This document shows positions 1-8,651 of a DNA stretch of 64,000 nt, piece after piece. Position 1 is the first letter of the stretch. Each line of letters begins with the position of its first letter. The DNA is from Paramuribaculum sp. (lineage in GTDB: Bacteria; Bacteroidota; Bacteroidia; Bacteroidales; Muribaculaceae). Location of the stretch: positions 124,001 through 188,000 of the forward strand of contig JAFLSD010000004.1 of assembly GCA_022511125.1 (NCBI GenBank), in the 5' to 3' direction. Both the position numbers and the translations under genes were made by a program. A model generated the notes under the pieces. It was not told the DNA's origin and searched no databases. It saw only the letters and a program-made list of their open reading frames with translations.

Positions 1-1
1 A

Positions 2-511
2 AAAATCTTAGGAGAAAATCCAACGCGTGAAGGACTTCTGAAGACTCCTCAAAGAGCTGCAAAAGCATTGCTATATGTCACAAAAGGTTACCATGAGAAT
101 AAGGAAGAAGTAATAGGTGACGCTATCTTTCCCACCGATTCTAAAGGGATGGTTTTGGTAAAAAATATTGAATTTTATTCTCTTTGTGAACATCACCTGT
201 TACCTTTTTTCGGACACATATCGATAGGTTATTTACCGGATGGTAAAATCTTAGGTCTTAGCAAACTTGTCAGAATAGTCGAAATGTTTTCACGAAGATT
301 ACAGGTTCAGGAACAATTGACACATCAGATATGTCTTGCATTGTCAGAAGCGATTCCAAATAGGGGAGTCGTAGTTAGAGTTCTGGCTGATCATCTGTGT
401 ATGAAAATGAGAGGAGTCGAAAAACAAAATGCCACGACTTTGACTGTTGAAGCTACAGGCCTTTTTGAAAAGTCTCCTGAGATGATGCAACAATTCCTCG
501 CTCAACTTTAA
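2..511 (+). CDS. folE: GTP cyclohydrolase I, 5' truncated by window edge
   Basis: GTP cyclohydrolase I converts GTP to 7,8-dihydroneopterin triphosphate, the first step of folate/pterin synthesis, in the cytoplasm. The frame is open from base 2 to the TAA at 509-511, giving 169 visible codons against about 190-200 for the family, so only the N-terminal few tens of residues are missing. The visible part begins with the family's LGENPTREGLLKTP segment. It carries the zinc/catalytic CEHHLLPFFG motif and the later DHLCMKMRG cysteine. A TTG at 68 is internal to the domain and not the real start. It converges on the LuxR-type gene, leaving only 6 bp between them. Identification is secure from the motifs. 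Confidence 0.95.
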   Translation, partial: KILGENPTREGLLKTPQRAAKALLYVTKGYHENKEEVIGDAIFPTDSKGMVLVKNIEFYSLCEHHLLPFFGHISIGYLPDGKILGLSKLVRIVEMFSRRLQVQEQLTHQICLALSEAIPNRGVVVRVLADHLCMKMRGVEKQNATTLTVEATGLFEKSPEMMQQFLAQL

Positions 512-517
512 GGATAT

Positions 518-1096
518 TTATTTCTTGATATCTTCGAGTTTGATTAATTTGCTTACTATAGCATAGATTGTTAGGCCGGCAGTAGAATGAATCTGCAATT
601 TTGATGCTATATTTTTCCTGTGTGTCATTACAGTATGGACAGAAATATTAATTTCTGCTGCAATCTCTTTATTAGACAACCCCTTCACGACACCTATCAC
701 GATTTCTTTTTCTCGTGGAGATAATTCTTTCTGCTCGTTATTCTTTTGAGCACTTATCTCATTGAGAAGTGATTCAATTTTTGATGGAACATCATAAATG
801 TTTATTATCCCGTCATACTGTTTTATTATAGTCTCGGGAAGTGAAACAGCAGTAACACAAGCTATAAAAAGGTCGTTGTTTATGTCTCTTATTTCATTAA
901 TCGTTTCATGGCTATATATTAAAGGATCAATGAAAACAATTTTGGGATTATATCTCTCAATTTTATCTATCAAGGTGGGAAAGTCGTCGATTGAAACAAT
1001 TGAAAGATGATTACTCTTAAAAGATCTTAAAAGAGCGCATAGACCTTCAGAAATAATGGCTGACTTTAGGGCGGTTAATACCGTTATCTGCTTCAT
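518..1096 (-). CDS. LuxR-family regulator with receiver-like N-terminus
   Basis: A 192-residue putative transcription regulator. Residues about 1-115 resemble a response-regulator receiver fold. D57 (in VFIDPL) could be the phospho-acceptor, but the acidic pair normally found at the end of strand 1 is replaced by LTALKS, so normal phosphorylation is doubtful. Residues about 125-185 form a LuxR-type helix-turn-helix (LSPREKEI, GLSNKEIA, SVHTVMTHRKNI). Its ATG overlaps the stop of the hemerythrin gene by 4 bp (ATGA), so the two are co-translated. The pairing suggests control of, or response to, nitrosative or oxidative stress, which is inference from the neighbour. Confidence 0.85.
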   Translation of the reverse strand: MKQITVLTALKSAIISEGLCALLRSFKSNHLSIVSIDDFPTLIDKIERYNPKIVFIDPLIYSHETINEIRDINNDLFIACVTAVSLPETIIKQYDGIINIYDVPSKIESLLNEISAQKNNEQKELSPREKEIVIGVVKGLSNKEIAAEINISVHTVMTHRKNIASKLQIHSTAGLTIYAIVSKLIKLEDIKK

Positions 1097-1794
1097 TTAC
1101 GATCTTTATGAATATTTCCCGATTCTTTCTCTAATTGCCTCATCATTGGCACCAGAATATTGTCCTCGATGTCCGTATGAGTGTTGAGGTCTTCTTCGCA
1201 ATTGAATATATCTACCAACGCATCGTACATCCGGTTCGGTTTACTGGTTCTGTAATATCGCAAAATAATATTTTTTAAGTCTGAGAGCTTTTCACCCACT
1301 TTATCATGCTGTTTACTGAATACATCTATTGAATAATCAGTAACTTCTTGCCCGAATCTTCTGATATAAGGAAATAAATGATTTTCCTCATGTTTAAAAT
1401 GTTTTCTGACTTCATCCACATAACTGTCAAAGAAATTAATGATTGAAGGATTTATTTCTTCATGATTTTCATCTAATGCCTTCAACAGATTTTCGCGTAT
1501 ATGAGGAAACTTATAATCTAAAAAATAGTCATGAGAATTATGGAGGAAATCAACTATACCTACTGTCTTTTCTAACGAAGCTTCTCGATAATTGATCTTC
1601 CTGTTAAGAATATAGTTCACTATGAGAAGAAATATTTCTACATTGATGTTTTTCTCCAAGCAAATCTCCTCTATACTCCCCCCGCCAAAACCTAATGGAA
1701 CTCCGAAACGGCTCAAAATAGGAAGTATGTTGAAATCCTCTTTTACAAGATCCAACATACTGTCCTTATACGAAAATAATTTCCCCTGCTTCAT
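1093..1794 (-). CDS. Hemerythrin HHE-domain protein (RIC/ScdA-like)
   Basis: A 233-residue cytoplasmic protein with a C-terminal hemerythrin-like di-iron domain. Candidate ligands are H88, H98, H135, H139, H163 and H206, with acidic partners such as E210, in family-like contexts (FKHEENHLFPY, KQHDK, HTDIEDN). The N-terminal 70 residues resemble the short helical domain that precedes hemerythrin in ScdA/YtfE/RIC iron-sulfur-cluster repair proteins, but the usual cysteine pair there is absent. It lies 8 bp after the DUF5606 gene and overlaps the LuxR gene by 4 bp, so the three form one operon. A role in repairing or sensing NO or oxidative damage is likely by family, not shown by sequence. Confidence 0.85.
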   Translation of the reverse strand: MKQGKLFSYKDSMLDLVKEDFNILPILSRFGVPLGFGGGSIEEICLEKNINVEIFLLIVNYILNRKINYREASLEKTVGIVDFLHNSHDYFLDYKFPHIRENLLKALDENHEEINPSIINFFDSYVDEVRKHFKHEENHLFPYIRRFGQEVTDYSIDVFSKQHDKVGEKLSDLKNIILRYYRTSKPNRMYDALVDIFNCEEDLNTHTDIEDNILVPMMRQLEKESGNIHKDRK

Positions 1795-1802
1795 TAGGGA
1801 AA

Positions 1803-2243
1803 TTATTGATTGTCACTATTTTCTGACTTTTCGTCTTTATTCTCAGACTCTTCCAGTTCTTGATAATAATCTACGCCTGCATCCAAAAGGTGATTGTACC
1901 AGTTGAAAACCTTTTTGATATCATTAGTGTAAACTCTTTCCTTATCAAAATCCGGCAAAATTTCTTCAAAGTGCTTTCTGATGGAGGAATCGTCTTTAAA
2001 TGATGACATGTCTATTTTCTCCCCATTATGCTTCTCTTTTATCGAGCCGAAAACTTCGTGTAGGGGCTTCTCCTCCGTCTCGGTGTAGATAGCAATGTCA
2101 CCTAATGACATAACTTTGTCACGACTATATATAGGAGACCGTTTTTTATCGCTTAGTGATTCCACTATAAGCATATTTTTTCCATGGTTGATCAATTTGT
2201 ATAGACCAGGTTTGCCTGAAATTGTCAATATTTTTTTCAGCAT
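1803..2243 (-). CDS. DUF5606 domain protein
   Basis: A 146-residue small cytoplasmic protein of the Bacteroidetes DUF5606 family, recognised by the N-terminal LKKILTISGKPGLYKLI segment and the later YTNDIKKVFNWYN segment. The function is unknown. The N-terminal half looks like a small beta barrel, and the last 20 residues are low-complexity and acidic (E, D, N, S). It is the first gene of the minus-strand set and has a clear Bacteroidetes-type promoter upstream (2272-2301). Start is the ATG at 2243. There is no signal peptide or membrane segment. Confidence 0.85.
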   Translation of the reverse strand: MLKKILTISGKPGLYKLINHGKNMLIVESLSDKKRSPIYSRDKVMSLGDIAIYTETEEKPLHEVFGSIKEKHNGEKIDMSSFKDDSSIRKHFEEILPDFDKERVYTNDIKKVFNWYNHLLDAGVDYYQELEESENKDEKSENSDNQ

Positions 2244-2271
2244 AATAATTAAGTTTGATTAATATTTGATG

Positions 2272-2301
2272 CAAAATTAACAACTTAATCCGAAATTTCA
2301 A
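2272..2301 (-). promoter_or_regulatory. Promoter for the DUF5606 gene set
   Basis: On the minus strand a TTG (2299-2301) lies 19 bp before TAATTTTG (2272-2279). This matches the Bacteroidetes primary-sigma pattern of a -33 TTG and a -7 TAnnTTTG. The leader to the ATG at 2243 would be about 25-30 nt. It is back to back with the motif for the PASTA gene. Confidence 0.6.
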
Positions 2302-2312
2302 TCTCAATTTTG

Positions 2313-2320
2313 TAACTTTG
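2313..2320 (+). promoter_or_regulatory. -7 promoter element for the PASTA gene
   Basis: TAACTTTG matches the Bacteroidetes -7 consensus TAnnTTTG and sits 36 bp before the PASTA gene ATG. No good -33 TTTG is visible at the right spacing. It lies within the divergent intergenic region. Confidence 0.5.
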
Positions 2321-2355
2321 CAATTATAAAAATCAGATTACAACAATTTAATCCG

Positions 2356-3075
2356 ATGCTGAAAAAAAACGGGACAAATAAATTTCTTGCTTGGCGACCT
2401 AAAAGTTATGCCTTATGGGTTATTATTAATCTTTTCGCGATTGCGTTAGTTGCCGTTATTATTGGAAGTTTGATGTATGGTTGGTTAGATATTTGGACCC
2501 ATCATGGTCAGCATATAGAAGTTCCGAAAGTTAAAGGTATGTCTTACTATGAAGCATATGACAATCTTAAAAAATCTGGTTTTGCGGTAGAAATTTCCGA
2601 TTCGATCTATGATTCTAAACTGCCGAGAGGTGCCGTGATCGAACAAAATCCTAAGCAAGGGGCTATAGTGAAAAAAGGCAGGACTATATTTCTTACCATT
2701 AATGCATTCTCCGATAAGACTGTATCTATTCCTCCACTCGGTGATATATCCTTGCGCCAGGCAAAATCAATATTGGAAGGGCTCGGCATTAAAAATATAA
2801 TTGTAAAATATGTAGTGTCGGAATACAAAGATTTGGTCATGGGAGCGAAAGTGAACGGAAAACCGATTAAACCGGGACAAAGGGTGTCGATAAACACTAC
2901 CGTTACTCTCGAAGTGGGACAAGGTTTACCCGAAGAAGAAGATTTCTTCTTTTGGGATGATGAGCCACAAGATTCCGACATGGAGCTCATGGATGTCGAG
3001 CATGAGGAAACTGATGTGCAGGATGCCCCTGATGTTGTAGAGACTCCGGAAGAAAATCCCGAAGAATTCGAATGA
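2356..3075 (+). CDS. PASTA-domain membrane protein
   Basis: A 239-residue protein with a short basic cytoplasmic N-terminus, one transmembrane helix (about residues 18-43) and two PASTA domains (about 53-117 and 119-192, with VPKVKGMSYYEA and PPLGDISLRQAKSIL-type starts). It ends in a very acidic tail (about 195-239). PASTA domains bind peptidoglycan fragments or muropeptides in the periplasm in other families. Here there is no kinase or penicillin-binding domain, so it is a stand-alone anchored PASTA protein. Its last 4 bp overlap the start of the RluA-type gene (ATGA), a pairing common in Bacteroidetes. Confidence 0.9.
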   Translation: MLKKNGTNKFLAWRPKSYALWVIINLFAIALVAVIIGSLMYGWLDIWTHHGQHIEVPKVKGMSYYEAYDNLKKSGFAVEISDSIYDSKLPRGAVIEQNPKQGAIVKKGRTIFLTINAFSDKTVSIPPLGDISLRQAKSILEGLGIKNIIVKYVVSEYKDLVMGAKVNGKPIKPGQRVSINTTVTLEVGQGLPEEEDFFFWDDEPQDSDMELMDVEHEETDVQDAPDVVETPEENPEEFE

Positions 3076-4112
3076 CAAATCACATGGAAGAGAGTCCTAT
3101 ACTCTTTACTGATCCAGAGGGAAATGAGCTATATGAACATTTTAGATTTATAGCAGATCCGGGTCAGCAGTTACTAAGGGTGGATAAATTTCTCGTTGCG
3201 AGGATTGAAAACGCTTCCCGTAATCGTATTCAACAAGCAGCTGAAGCAGGGTGTATCATTGTCAATGGAAAATCGGTTAAAAGTAATTATCGCGTTAAGC
3301 CCGGTGACATCGTTAGTATTGTGATGGATAGGCCGCCTTATGACAATGAGATAATTCCCGAAGATATACCGCTGGATATCGTATATGAAGATAAAGATTT
3401 GCTTGTTGTGAATAAACCAGCCGGACTGGTTGTTCATCCGGGTCATGGTAACTATTCCGGCACACTGGTCAACGCTTTGGCTTGGCATTTTAAAGACACT
3501 CCCGAATATGATGTGAATGATCCACGGATGGGGCTTGTGCATAGAATTGACAAAGATACTTCAGGATTACTCGTTGTTGCAAAAACACCTGATGCAAAAA
3601 CCGATTTGGGGAAACAATTTTTTAATAAAACGACGAAACGGGAATATAATGCATTGGTTTGGGGGTATCCATCCCCACATTCCGGTACAATAATAGGAAA
3701 CATAGGTCGCTCCCTTTCCGACCGTCTTCAGATGGATGTATTTCCGGTTGACAGTGAATATGGAAAACCTGCTGTAACCCACTATGAAACTCTCGAAACA
3801 TTCGGACCTGTTTCCCTCGTAAAATGTGTACTCGAAACAGGAAGAACACATCAGATAAGAGTGCACATGAAACACATTGGGCACCCTCTCTTTAACGATG
3901 CACGATATGGAGGTGATAAAATTTTAAGAGGTAATAGAACCGCAGCCTATGCAAAATTTGTTGAAAATTGCTTCAATATCTGTCCACGTCAGGCTTTGCA
4001 CGCACGAACACTTGGATTCATTCATCCCGTCACTAAAAAAGAAATGTTCTTTACCTCAGAAATTCCGGAAGACATGACTCTTCTCCTCCAAAAATGGCGC
4101 ACTGTCTCCTGA
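3072..4112 (+). CDS. RluA-family 23S rRNA pseudouridine synthase
   Basis: A 346-residue RNA pseudouridine synthase of the RluA/RluD type. It has an N-terminal S4 RNA-binding domain (about 33-95) and a synthase domain with the catalytic Asp160 in HRIDKDTSGLL. Other family blocks are VVNKPAGLVVHPGHG and ETGRTHQIRVH. It converts selected uridines of rRNA to pseudouridine; RluD-type sites on helix 69 are the usual target, but the exact target cannot be read here. It overlaps the PASTA gene by 4 bp and converges with the cobalamin operon 19 bp away. Confidence 0.93.
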   Translation: MTNHMEESPILFTDPEGNELYEHFRFIADPGQQLLRVDKFLVARIENASRNRIQQAAEAGCIIVNGKSVKSNYRVKPGDIVSIVMDRPPYDNEIIPEDIPLDIVYEDKDLLVVNKPAGLVVHPGHGNYSGTLVNALAWHFKDTPEYDVNDPRMGLVHRIDKDTSGLLVVAKTPDAKTDLGKQFFNKTTKREYNALVWGYPSPHSGTIIGNIGRSLSDRLQMDVFPVDSEYGKPAVTHYETLETFGPVSLVKCVLETGRTHQIRVHMKHIGHPLFNDARYGGDKILRGNRTAAYAKFVENCFNICPRQALHARTLGFIHPVTKKEMFFTSEIPEDMTLLLQKWRTVS

Positions 4113-4131
4113 TATCTCACTATCCACATTT

Positions 4132-5928
4132 TCAAGTTCGCGGCTTGGCGCTTCTGAAAAGATGGGAAAACTCACGGTCGTAAAGTTTGGAATAACCATC
4201 TCGGTTATCGATTGCATCGCCAACTATAATTAGCGTGGTAAGTTTTAACCCATTATCCTTCACGATTGATGCTAAATCTTTGAGCTCTCCCCGATAGATT
4301 CGCTGATCTTTCCATGTTAATTTGTAACATGCTGCCACTGGAGTAGTTGGCGGATAGACCTTCATAAGTTCTTCTTGAACATGATCAACCAATGAAGCGG
4401 AAAGAAAAATGCACATTGTGCTTTGAGATTGAGCAAGTTTATGGAGTTCCTCTTTCTCAGGCATAGGGGTTCGTCCTTGATCTCGGGTAAGGATAATTGT
4501 TTGAGTTTTTTCAGGAATAGTAAACTGTGACTTCAGTTCTGCTGCGGCTGCAAGAAAAGAAGATATGCCGGGTGTGATATGATATGACATGCCGTAGTGA
4601 TCGAAAAAAGCCATCTGTTCCTGAATAGCACCATATATACAAGGGTCGCCTGTATGAAGTCGGACTACCAATTTCCCTCGATCATAAAAATCTTTCATCA
4701 ATAAAAATTGAGATTCAAGATCCATATCAGCGGAGCTTTTGACTAAACAGCCGTTTTTAGCACAAAATGTCAGGTCGATGGGTACCAAACTTCCAGCATA
4801 AAGAATTAAGTCCGCTTTCTCAAGGAATTTCCTCCCTCTCACTGATATTAAATCCGGATCACCAGGTCCTGCTCCGACTATTTCTATGTGTCCCCGCTTT
4901 ACTTCAGAACTATTTATCGCAACGGCATAAGTGAAATCTGCCCCGGGTAATAATCTACCTTTCTGTTTTTCTATGACAAGGACTCCGTTGTCCGAACTTT
5001 TCATGGCGCAGGCTTCGGCTACGCTATCCGTGCCGGTCACCTCTTTTACTTTGGCAGATGGATGAGGCACATTTACATATTCAAGATCTTTTGTGTCATA
5101 AATGTCTACTCTGTTGTCTGCAATCTCTTTCGCTAATTGAACTATCAGAAATTCATCCTTTTTCAAGCTGATTGTCGATACCTCTTTTATGGAGAGGGGA
5201 GAATATCCTTTGCTTATCATATCTTCGCAGATGAATTCCTTGATGCCTTCGGGATTACAATTTTTCCGGCAGCCTACCCCTAATGATAATACCTTTGGCC
5301 TGAACCATAGCACTAAATTATCTCCAGGATTATGAACCTTAGGAGAAATAACTATTATAAGTCTATAATCTGAAAGTGAAATATCTTCAAAATCATAGTA
5401 AATATCCACATGCTTAGGTTTAGAAGATATGAGCTCATCACAACTCTCGCAATTTGATTCAATGCATAAGGCTGTTTTCTCACCGTTGACAAATCGGCTT
5501 ATTGCTTCATTATAGTTTCTTCCAGTTATTTCTTGACGCCAACCATATCTTTTACCGATTAAATCGAGTGCCCATAGACCTGAATTGTCACTTTGAGTCG
5601 TGATGACGGCTGTAGCACCCAATTCGCGAGCTAACGACCGACTTAATTCATTGGCTCCTCCGATATGTCCCGACAAAACGGGAATGACGAATTTCCCCAT
5701 GGAATCAATGCATACAACTGCTGGATCAACATACTTATTGTTTATAAGCGGTAAAATCTTCCGTACGCAGATCCCCATAGCTCCTATGAAAATTATTTTT
5801 TCATAGTTTGACAATATTTCCTCTGATAGATTTTTTATCGATATTCTTTCTACCGATTTTTCTCCTTTCAAAATTTTGTCGGAAACTTTTCCGCTCCTAT
5901 CATTGGTATGAATTATCAGCACTCCCAT
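4132..5928 (-). CDS. CbiG-CobM fusion: cobalt-precorrin-5A hydrolase / precorrin-4 C11-methyltransferase
   Basis: A 598-residue bifunctional corrin-ring enzyme. Residues about 1-340 match CbiG, which opens the ring lactone and releases acetaldehyde (IGAMGICVRKI and VLSGHIGGANELSR in the N-terminal part, LSLGVGCRKN in the middle). Residues about 345-585 match CobM/CbiF, the SAM-dependent C11-methyltransferase (IVGAGPGDPDLISVRG, RLHTGDPCIYGAIQEQ, TPGISSFLAAAAELK). The presence of CbiG points to the early-cobalt (anaerobic) B12 route. The ATG overlaps the end of the CbiE-CbiT gene by 13 bp, making it last in a three-gene operon. Fusions of this kind are known in Bacteroidetes. Confidence 0.93.
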   Translation of the reverse strand: MGVLIIHTNDRSGKVSDKILKGEKSVERISIKNLSEEILSNYEKIIFIGAMGICVRKILPLINNKYVDPAVVCIDSMGKFVIPVLSGHIGGANELSRSLARELGATAVITTQSDNSGLWALDLIGKRYGWRQEITGRNYNEAISRFVNGEKTALCIESNCESCDELISSKPKHVDIYYDFEDISLSDYRLIIVISPKVHNPGDNLVLWFRPKVLSLGVGCRKNCNPEGIKEFICEDMISKGYSPLSIKEVSTISLKKDEFLIVQLAKEIADNRVDIYDTKDLEYVNVPHPSAKVKEVTGTDSVAEACAMKSSDNGVLVIEKQKGRLLPGADFTYAVAINSSEVKRGHIEIVGAGPGDPDLISVRGRKFLEKADLILYAGSLVPIDLTFCAKNGCLVKSSADMDLESQFLLMKDFYDRGKLVVRLHTGDPCIYGAIQEQMAFFDHYGMSYHITPGISSFLAAAAELKSQFTIPEKTQTIILTRDQGRTPMPEKEELHKLAQSQSTMCIFLSASLVDHVQEELMKVYPPTTPVAACYKLTWKDQRIYRGELKDLASIVKDNGLKLTTLIIVGDAIDNRDGYSKLYDREFSHLFRSAKPRT

Positions 5929-7121
5929 TTTACTTGCAATATTGTTAGCGGATTGTGATTGTCTACAGTCAGATGATATTCTGCAGTCACCTTCATCCCG
6001 TTTTCGTTCGAATATTTGATAAATTCGCTTCTGCTTTTCTCGGAAACAGAATTAAAAACTATTGTCGTCTCACTTTTTATCACCGAACGGATTGTTGAAA
6101 TCATTTTATTTAGATCACCTCCGTAACCCCCGAGAAAAATAGCGTCGGGGACTGGATATTGGCTTAAATCTATTTCTAAGAAATCACCGATTACTGTTTC
6201 GATACCTGGTGTCCTGAACTTTTTGACGTTTTCCAACATCAACTTCTCGCATTCCTTGCGTTTCTCAAACGCAATGATTTGAAGATGAGGAAATCGTAAT
6301 TTTGCTTCAATAGAGATAGAACCTGTACAGAAACCTATATCCCATAATGTATGCTTGTTTCCTAACTCCAATAAAGCTATATCAAGAAGACGTGCTGGCA
6401 TTTTTGTGATCATATTTGGGCGCCCCTCAAGTATAGAGAAATCATTGTCAGGAATTCCGAAATGAATAGCTCTCTTCTGTATTTTCTCTATAATTAAACA
6501 ATTAGGAGAAACGTAGTCGTGAGATATAACATCATTTATATTCAGCCCTTTATATATTTTTTCTTCTTTGCTTCCAAGGTTTTCTCCTATATTGAATCGA
6601 TAATTGTCATATCCGTAAGCCATCATCCTTTCTGCAATTGTCCTCGGAGTTTTCTTCCGGTCAGTAAGGATTCCTATCATATCTTCACCTCTGATCAGGC
6701 TACTGTCAAAATCGCCCCAACTTCTACCGGTTAGTGATACTGTCTTCATCTTTCCGTAAGGCAACATAATTTTAGATGCCAAAAGTTGCAGTGAATTCAG
6801 ATAAGGTTTGATTTCAACTTCCGCCTCTGGAAATTCGCGTATTATGGTTTCGCCGATTCCGAAGAAAAGTGGATCCCCCGAAGCAAAAATCAGTATATTC
6901 TTTTCCGCCGCATATTGATTCAACGTATTTTCTATTGATCTGCCTATTTCGATCCAACGGTGTTTGTCGGGTAAGATTCCTTTTACGATATCATAATGAC
7001 GTTTACCACCTGAAAAGACGGTGCCTATAACGACTTTTTCTATCTCATCCCGAATTATATCTTCGTTTTCAGAAAAAGAGTCTTCAGTCAGACCGATTAT
7101 TTTAAATCGTTGTTTAAACAT
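5916..7121 (-). CDS. cobL: CbiE-CbiT fusion: precorrin-6Y C5,15-methyltransferase (decarboxylating)
   Basis: About 401 residues. The N-terminal half is a tetrapyrrole methylase of the CbiE type (IFASGDPLFFGIGET, SLTGRSWGDFDSSL). The C-terminal half is a Rossmann methyltransferase of the CbiT type (WDIGFCTGSISIEA, DAIFLGGYGGDL). Together they methylate C5 and C15 and remove the C12 acetate carboxyl. I chose the ATG at 7121, which overlaps the upstream stop by 8 bp and begins FKQRFKIIGL as the family does. An in-frame ATG at 7148 would add nine residues. Both ends overlap neighbours, so translation is likely coupled. In the CbiT loop, the usual DVGAGSGS is DIGFCTGS here. Confidence 0.93.
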   Translation of the reverse strand: MFKQRFKIIGLTEDSFSENEDIIRDEIEKVVIGTVFSGGKRHYDIVKGILPDKHRWIEIGRSIENTLNQYAAEKNILIFASGDPLFFGIGETIIREFPEAEVEIKPYLNSLQLLASKIMLPYGKMKTVSLTGRSWGDFDSSLIRGEDMIGILTDRKKTPRTIAERMMAYGYDNYRFNIGENLGSKEEKIYKGLNINDVISHDYVSPNCLIIEKIQKRAIHFGIPDNDFSILEGRPNMITKMPARLLDIALLELGNKHTLWDIGFCTGSISIEAKLRFPHLQIIAFEKRKECEKLMLENVKKFRTPGIETVIGDFLEIDLSQYPVPDAIFLGGYGGDLNKMISTIRSVIKSETTIVFNSVSEKSRSEFIKYSNENGMKVTAEYHLTVDNHNPLTILQVKWEC

Positions 7122-8520
7122 CTCTACCGGGTTTAAGAGATTTGGCATCTGGAAAACATAGTATGGAATTTACCAATGTAGCTGCTAAATTGCTACCTCC
7201 CTTTCTTCCGTCAACAATGATTTTCGGAATTTTTGTCAGTGTTTTGACCGCATGTTTGCTTTCCAGAACATGCACGAATCCCACCGGAGCGGCGATTATA
7301 CCAGAGGGTCGAGCTAAACCTTTTCTCGTGAGGTCACAAAGCTCCAATAACGCTGTTGGAGCGTTCCCAAAAGCAAAGATGGCTTCAGGATGTTCTCTCA
7401 CTGCTTTTCTGATGCCTGCTTGTGTGCGTGTGATTCCTTTTTCTTCCGCTTCTTCCGTTATGTCTGGGTCGTTGAGATAACATTTCACTTCGACATTCAT
7501 ACGTTTCAACGCCCCTTTCCTTATTCCAGCAGCCACCATAGTCACATCTGTTACTATCGTACGCGTCTTTCCCGAAATAATAGCATCATAAATTTTTTCA
7601 ACAGCATTATCGTCAACTCTGAGCATGTTCTCCATTTCAAAATCAGCCGTCGTATGGATCGCATGCAGCAGAGGCCATTTAAAGCCTATTTCGCAGTCGG
7701 GATTATTTAGTTCCTTCTCGATAGTCCTGAAACTTTCTATCATTATATCTTGCCCTTTGCTGCGAGTAAGATTATCCGAAGATTCTCTGAAATAACCTCT
7801 TGGCGTGATTATTTTTCCCTCATGCTCGTAAGACTGTGAATTTCCTATGATCACAATGGTAAACATGTCCGCGATATCGGGGTCAAATTTGCCTAAAGTC
7901 GTTATTGTCACTTCCTCGCCATCTCTTCCTGCATGTCTGATTATTCCCACCGGTGTCTTTGGCGATCTCTCTTCTAAGAATAATTCTTTTAAACGATGCA
8001 ATTGCCAGTAGCGACCGTGACTTTTGGGATTATAGATAGCTGTAATGAAATCTCCATTCGAAGCACTTTTGATTCGTTTTTCTATCAACGACCATGGAGT
8101 CATCAGATCGCTCATTGAAATTACGCAGAAATCATGGCCCATTGGAGCGCCAAGCAATGCGGCTGCCTTTTGAAACGCACTGATGCCAGGTATCACTTCT
8201 ATCTCAACATCGATTTTGCTTTCTTTCGTCAGTTCATAAATTAAAGAAGCCATGCCATAGATACCCGGATCGCCCGAACTTATTACGGAAACCCTTTTCC
8301 CCTCTTCTGCTTTCGATATGGCCAACCGGGCTCGTTCGCATTCCTCTCTCATTCCCGATTCGTACAGTTCTATATCTGCCCTTAAATCCAAAGCTTTGAT
8401 AAATCGCATATAATACTTATATCCGACGATAACTTCCGAATTCCGCAACGCTTCTATGGCCGACAATGTTATGTCTTTATCATTGCCCGGGCCTAAACCG
8501 ATAATGGTTATCATTCCCAT
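7114..8520 (-). CDS. CobJ-CbiC fusion: precorrin-3B C17-methyltransferase / precorrin-8X methylmutase
   Basis: About 468 residues. The first about 245 are the CobJ/CbiH ring-contracting C17-methyltransferase (ITIIGLGPGN, VISSGDPGIYGMA, AIYNPKSHGRYWQL). Residues about 255-460 are the CobH/CbiC methylmutase that shifts the C11 methyl to C12 (LHAIHTTADFEM, IVTDVTMVAAGI, FAFGNAPTAL, GFVHVLESK). It is the first gene of the cobalamin operon. The frame opens with a TTG at 8526, but the ATG at 8520 (MGMITIIG) or 8514 is more likely. No cobalamin riboswitch fold is evident in the 125 bp upstream. The remaining B12 genes must lie elsewhere. Confidence 0.92.
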   Translation of the reverse strand: MGMITIIGLGPGNDKDITLSAIEALRNSEVIVGYKYYMRFIKALDLRADIELYESGMREECERARLAISKAEEGKRVSVISSGDPGIYGMASLIYELTKESKIDVEIEVIPGISAFQKAAALLGAPMGHDFCVISMSDLMTPWSLIEKRIKSASNGDFITAIYNPKSHGRYWQLHRLKELFLEERSPKTPVGIIRHAGRDGEEVTITTLGKFDPDIADMFTIVIIGNSQSYEHEGKIITPRGYFRESSDNLTRSKGQDIMIESFRTIEKELNNPDCEIGFKWPLLHAIHTTADFEMENMLRVDDNAVEKIYDAIISGKTRTIVTDVTMVAAGIRKGALKRMNVEVKCYLNDPDITEEAEEKGITRTQAGIRKAVREHPEAIFAFGNAPTALLELCDLTRKGLARPSGIIAAPVGFVHVLESKHAVKTLTKIPKIIVDGRKGGSNLAATLVNSILCFPDAKSLKPGRDV

Positions 8521-8562
8521 AAGCAATCCTGCTTTTCTTTGTCTCTACTTAATTTCAATCTT

Positions 8563-8570
8563 CAAAATTA
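8563..8570 (-). promoter_or_regulatory. -7 promoter element for the cobalamin operon
   Basis: TAATTTTG on the minus strand fits TAnnTTTG, 43 bp upstream of the CobJ-CbiC ATG. No convincing -33 element is seen. It lies back to back with the motif for the metal ABC genes. Confidence 0.4.
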
Positions 8571-8591
8571 CTATTTTTTGAATTTGTTTTA

Positions 8592-8599
8592 TAAATTTG
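8592..8599 (+). promoter_or_regulatory. -7 promoter element for the metal ABC genes
   Basis: TAAATTTG fits TAnnTTTG, about 53 bp upstream of the ATG at 8652. The -33 element is unclear. I see no recognisable Zur or Fur box. Confidence 0.4.
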
Positions 8600-8651
8600 C
8601 CGATATAAATTTCATTGTCTGGACGTTTGTGCATACAATTATTTAAGTCTT

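Noticed and set aside
3174-3884. Minus-strand frames opposite the RluA-type gene
   Set aside because: They are antisense to a clear enzyme gene with all catalytic motifs and show no family features themselves.
8521-8651. Cobalamin riboswitch before the B12 operon
   Set aside because: Only 125 bp with no B12-box-like sequence or suitable stems; the space is taken by two divergent promoter motifs.
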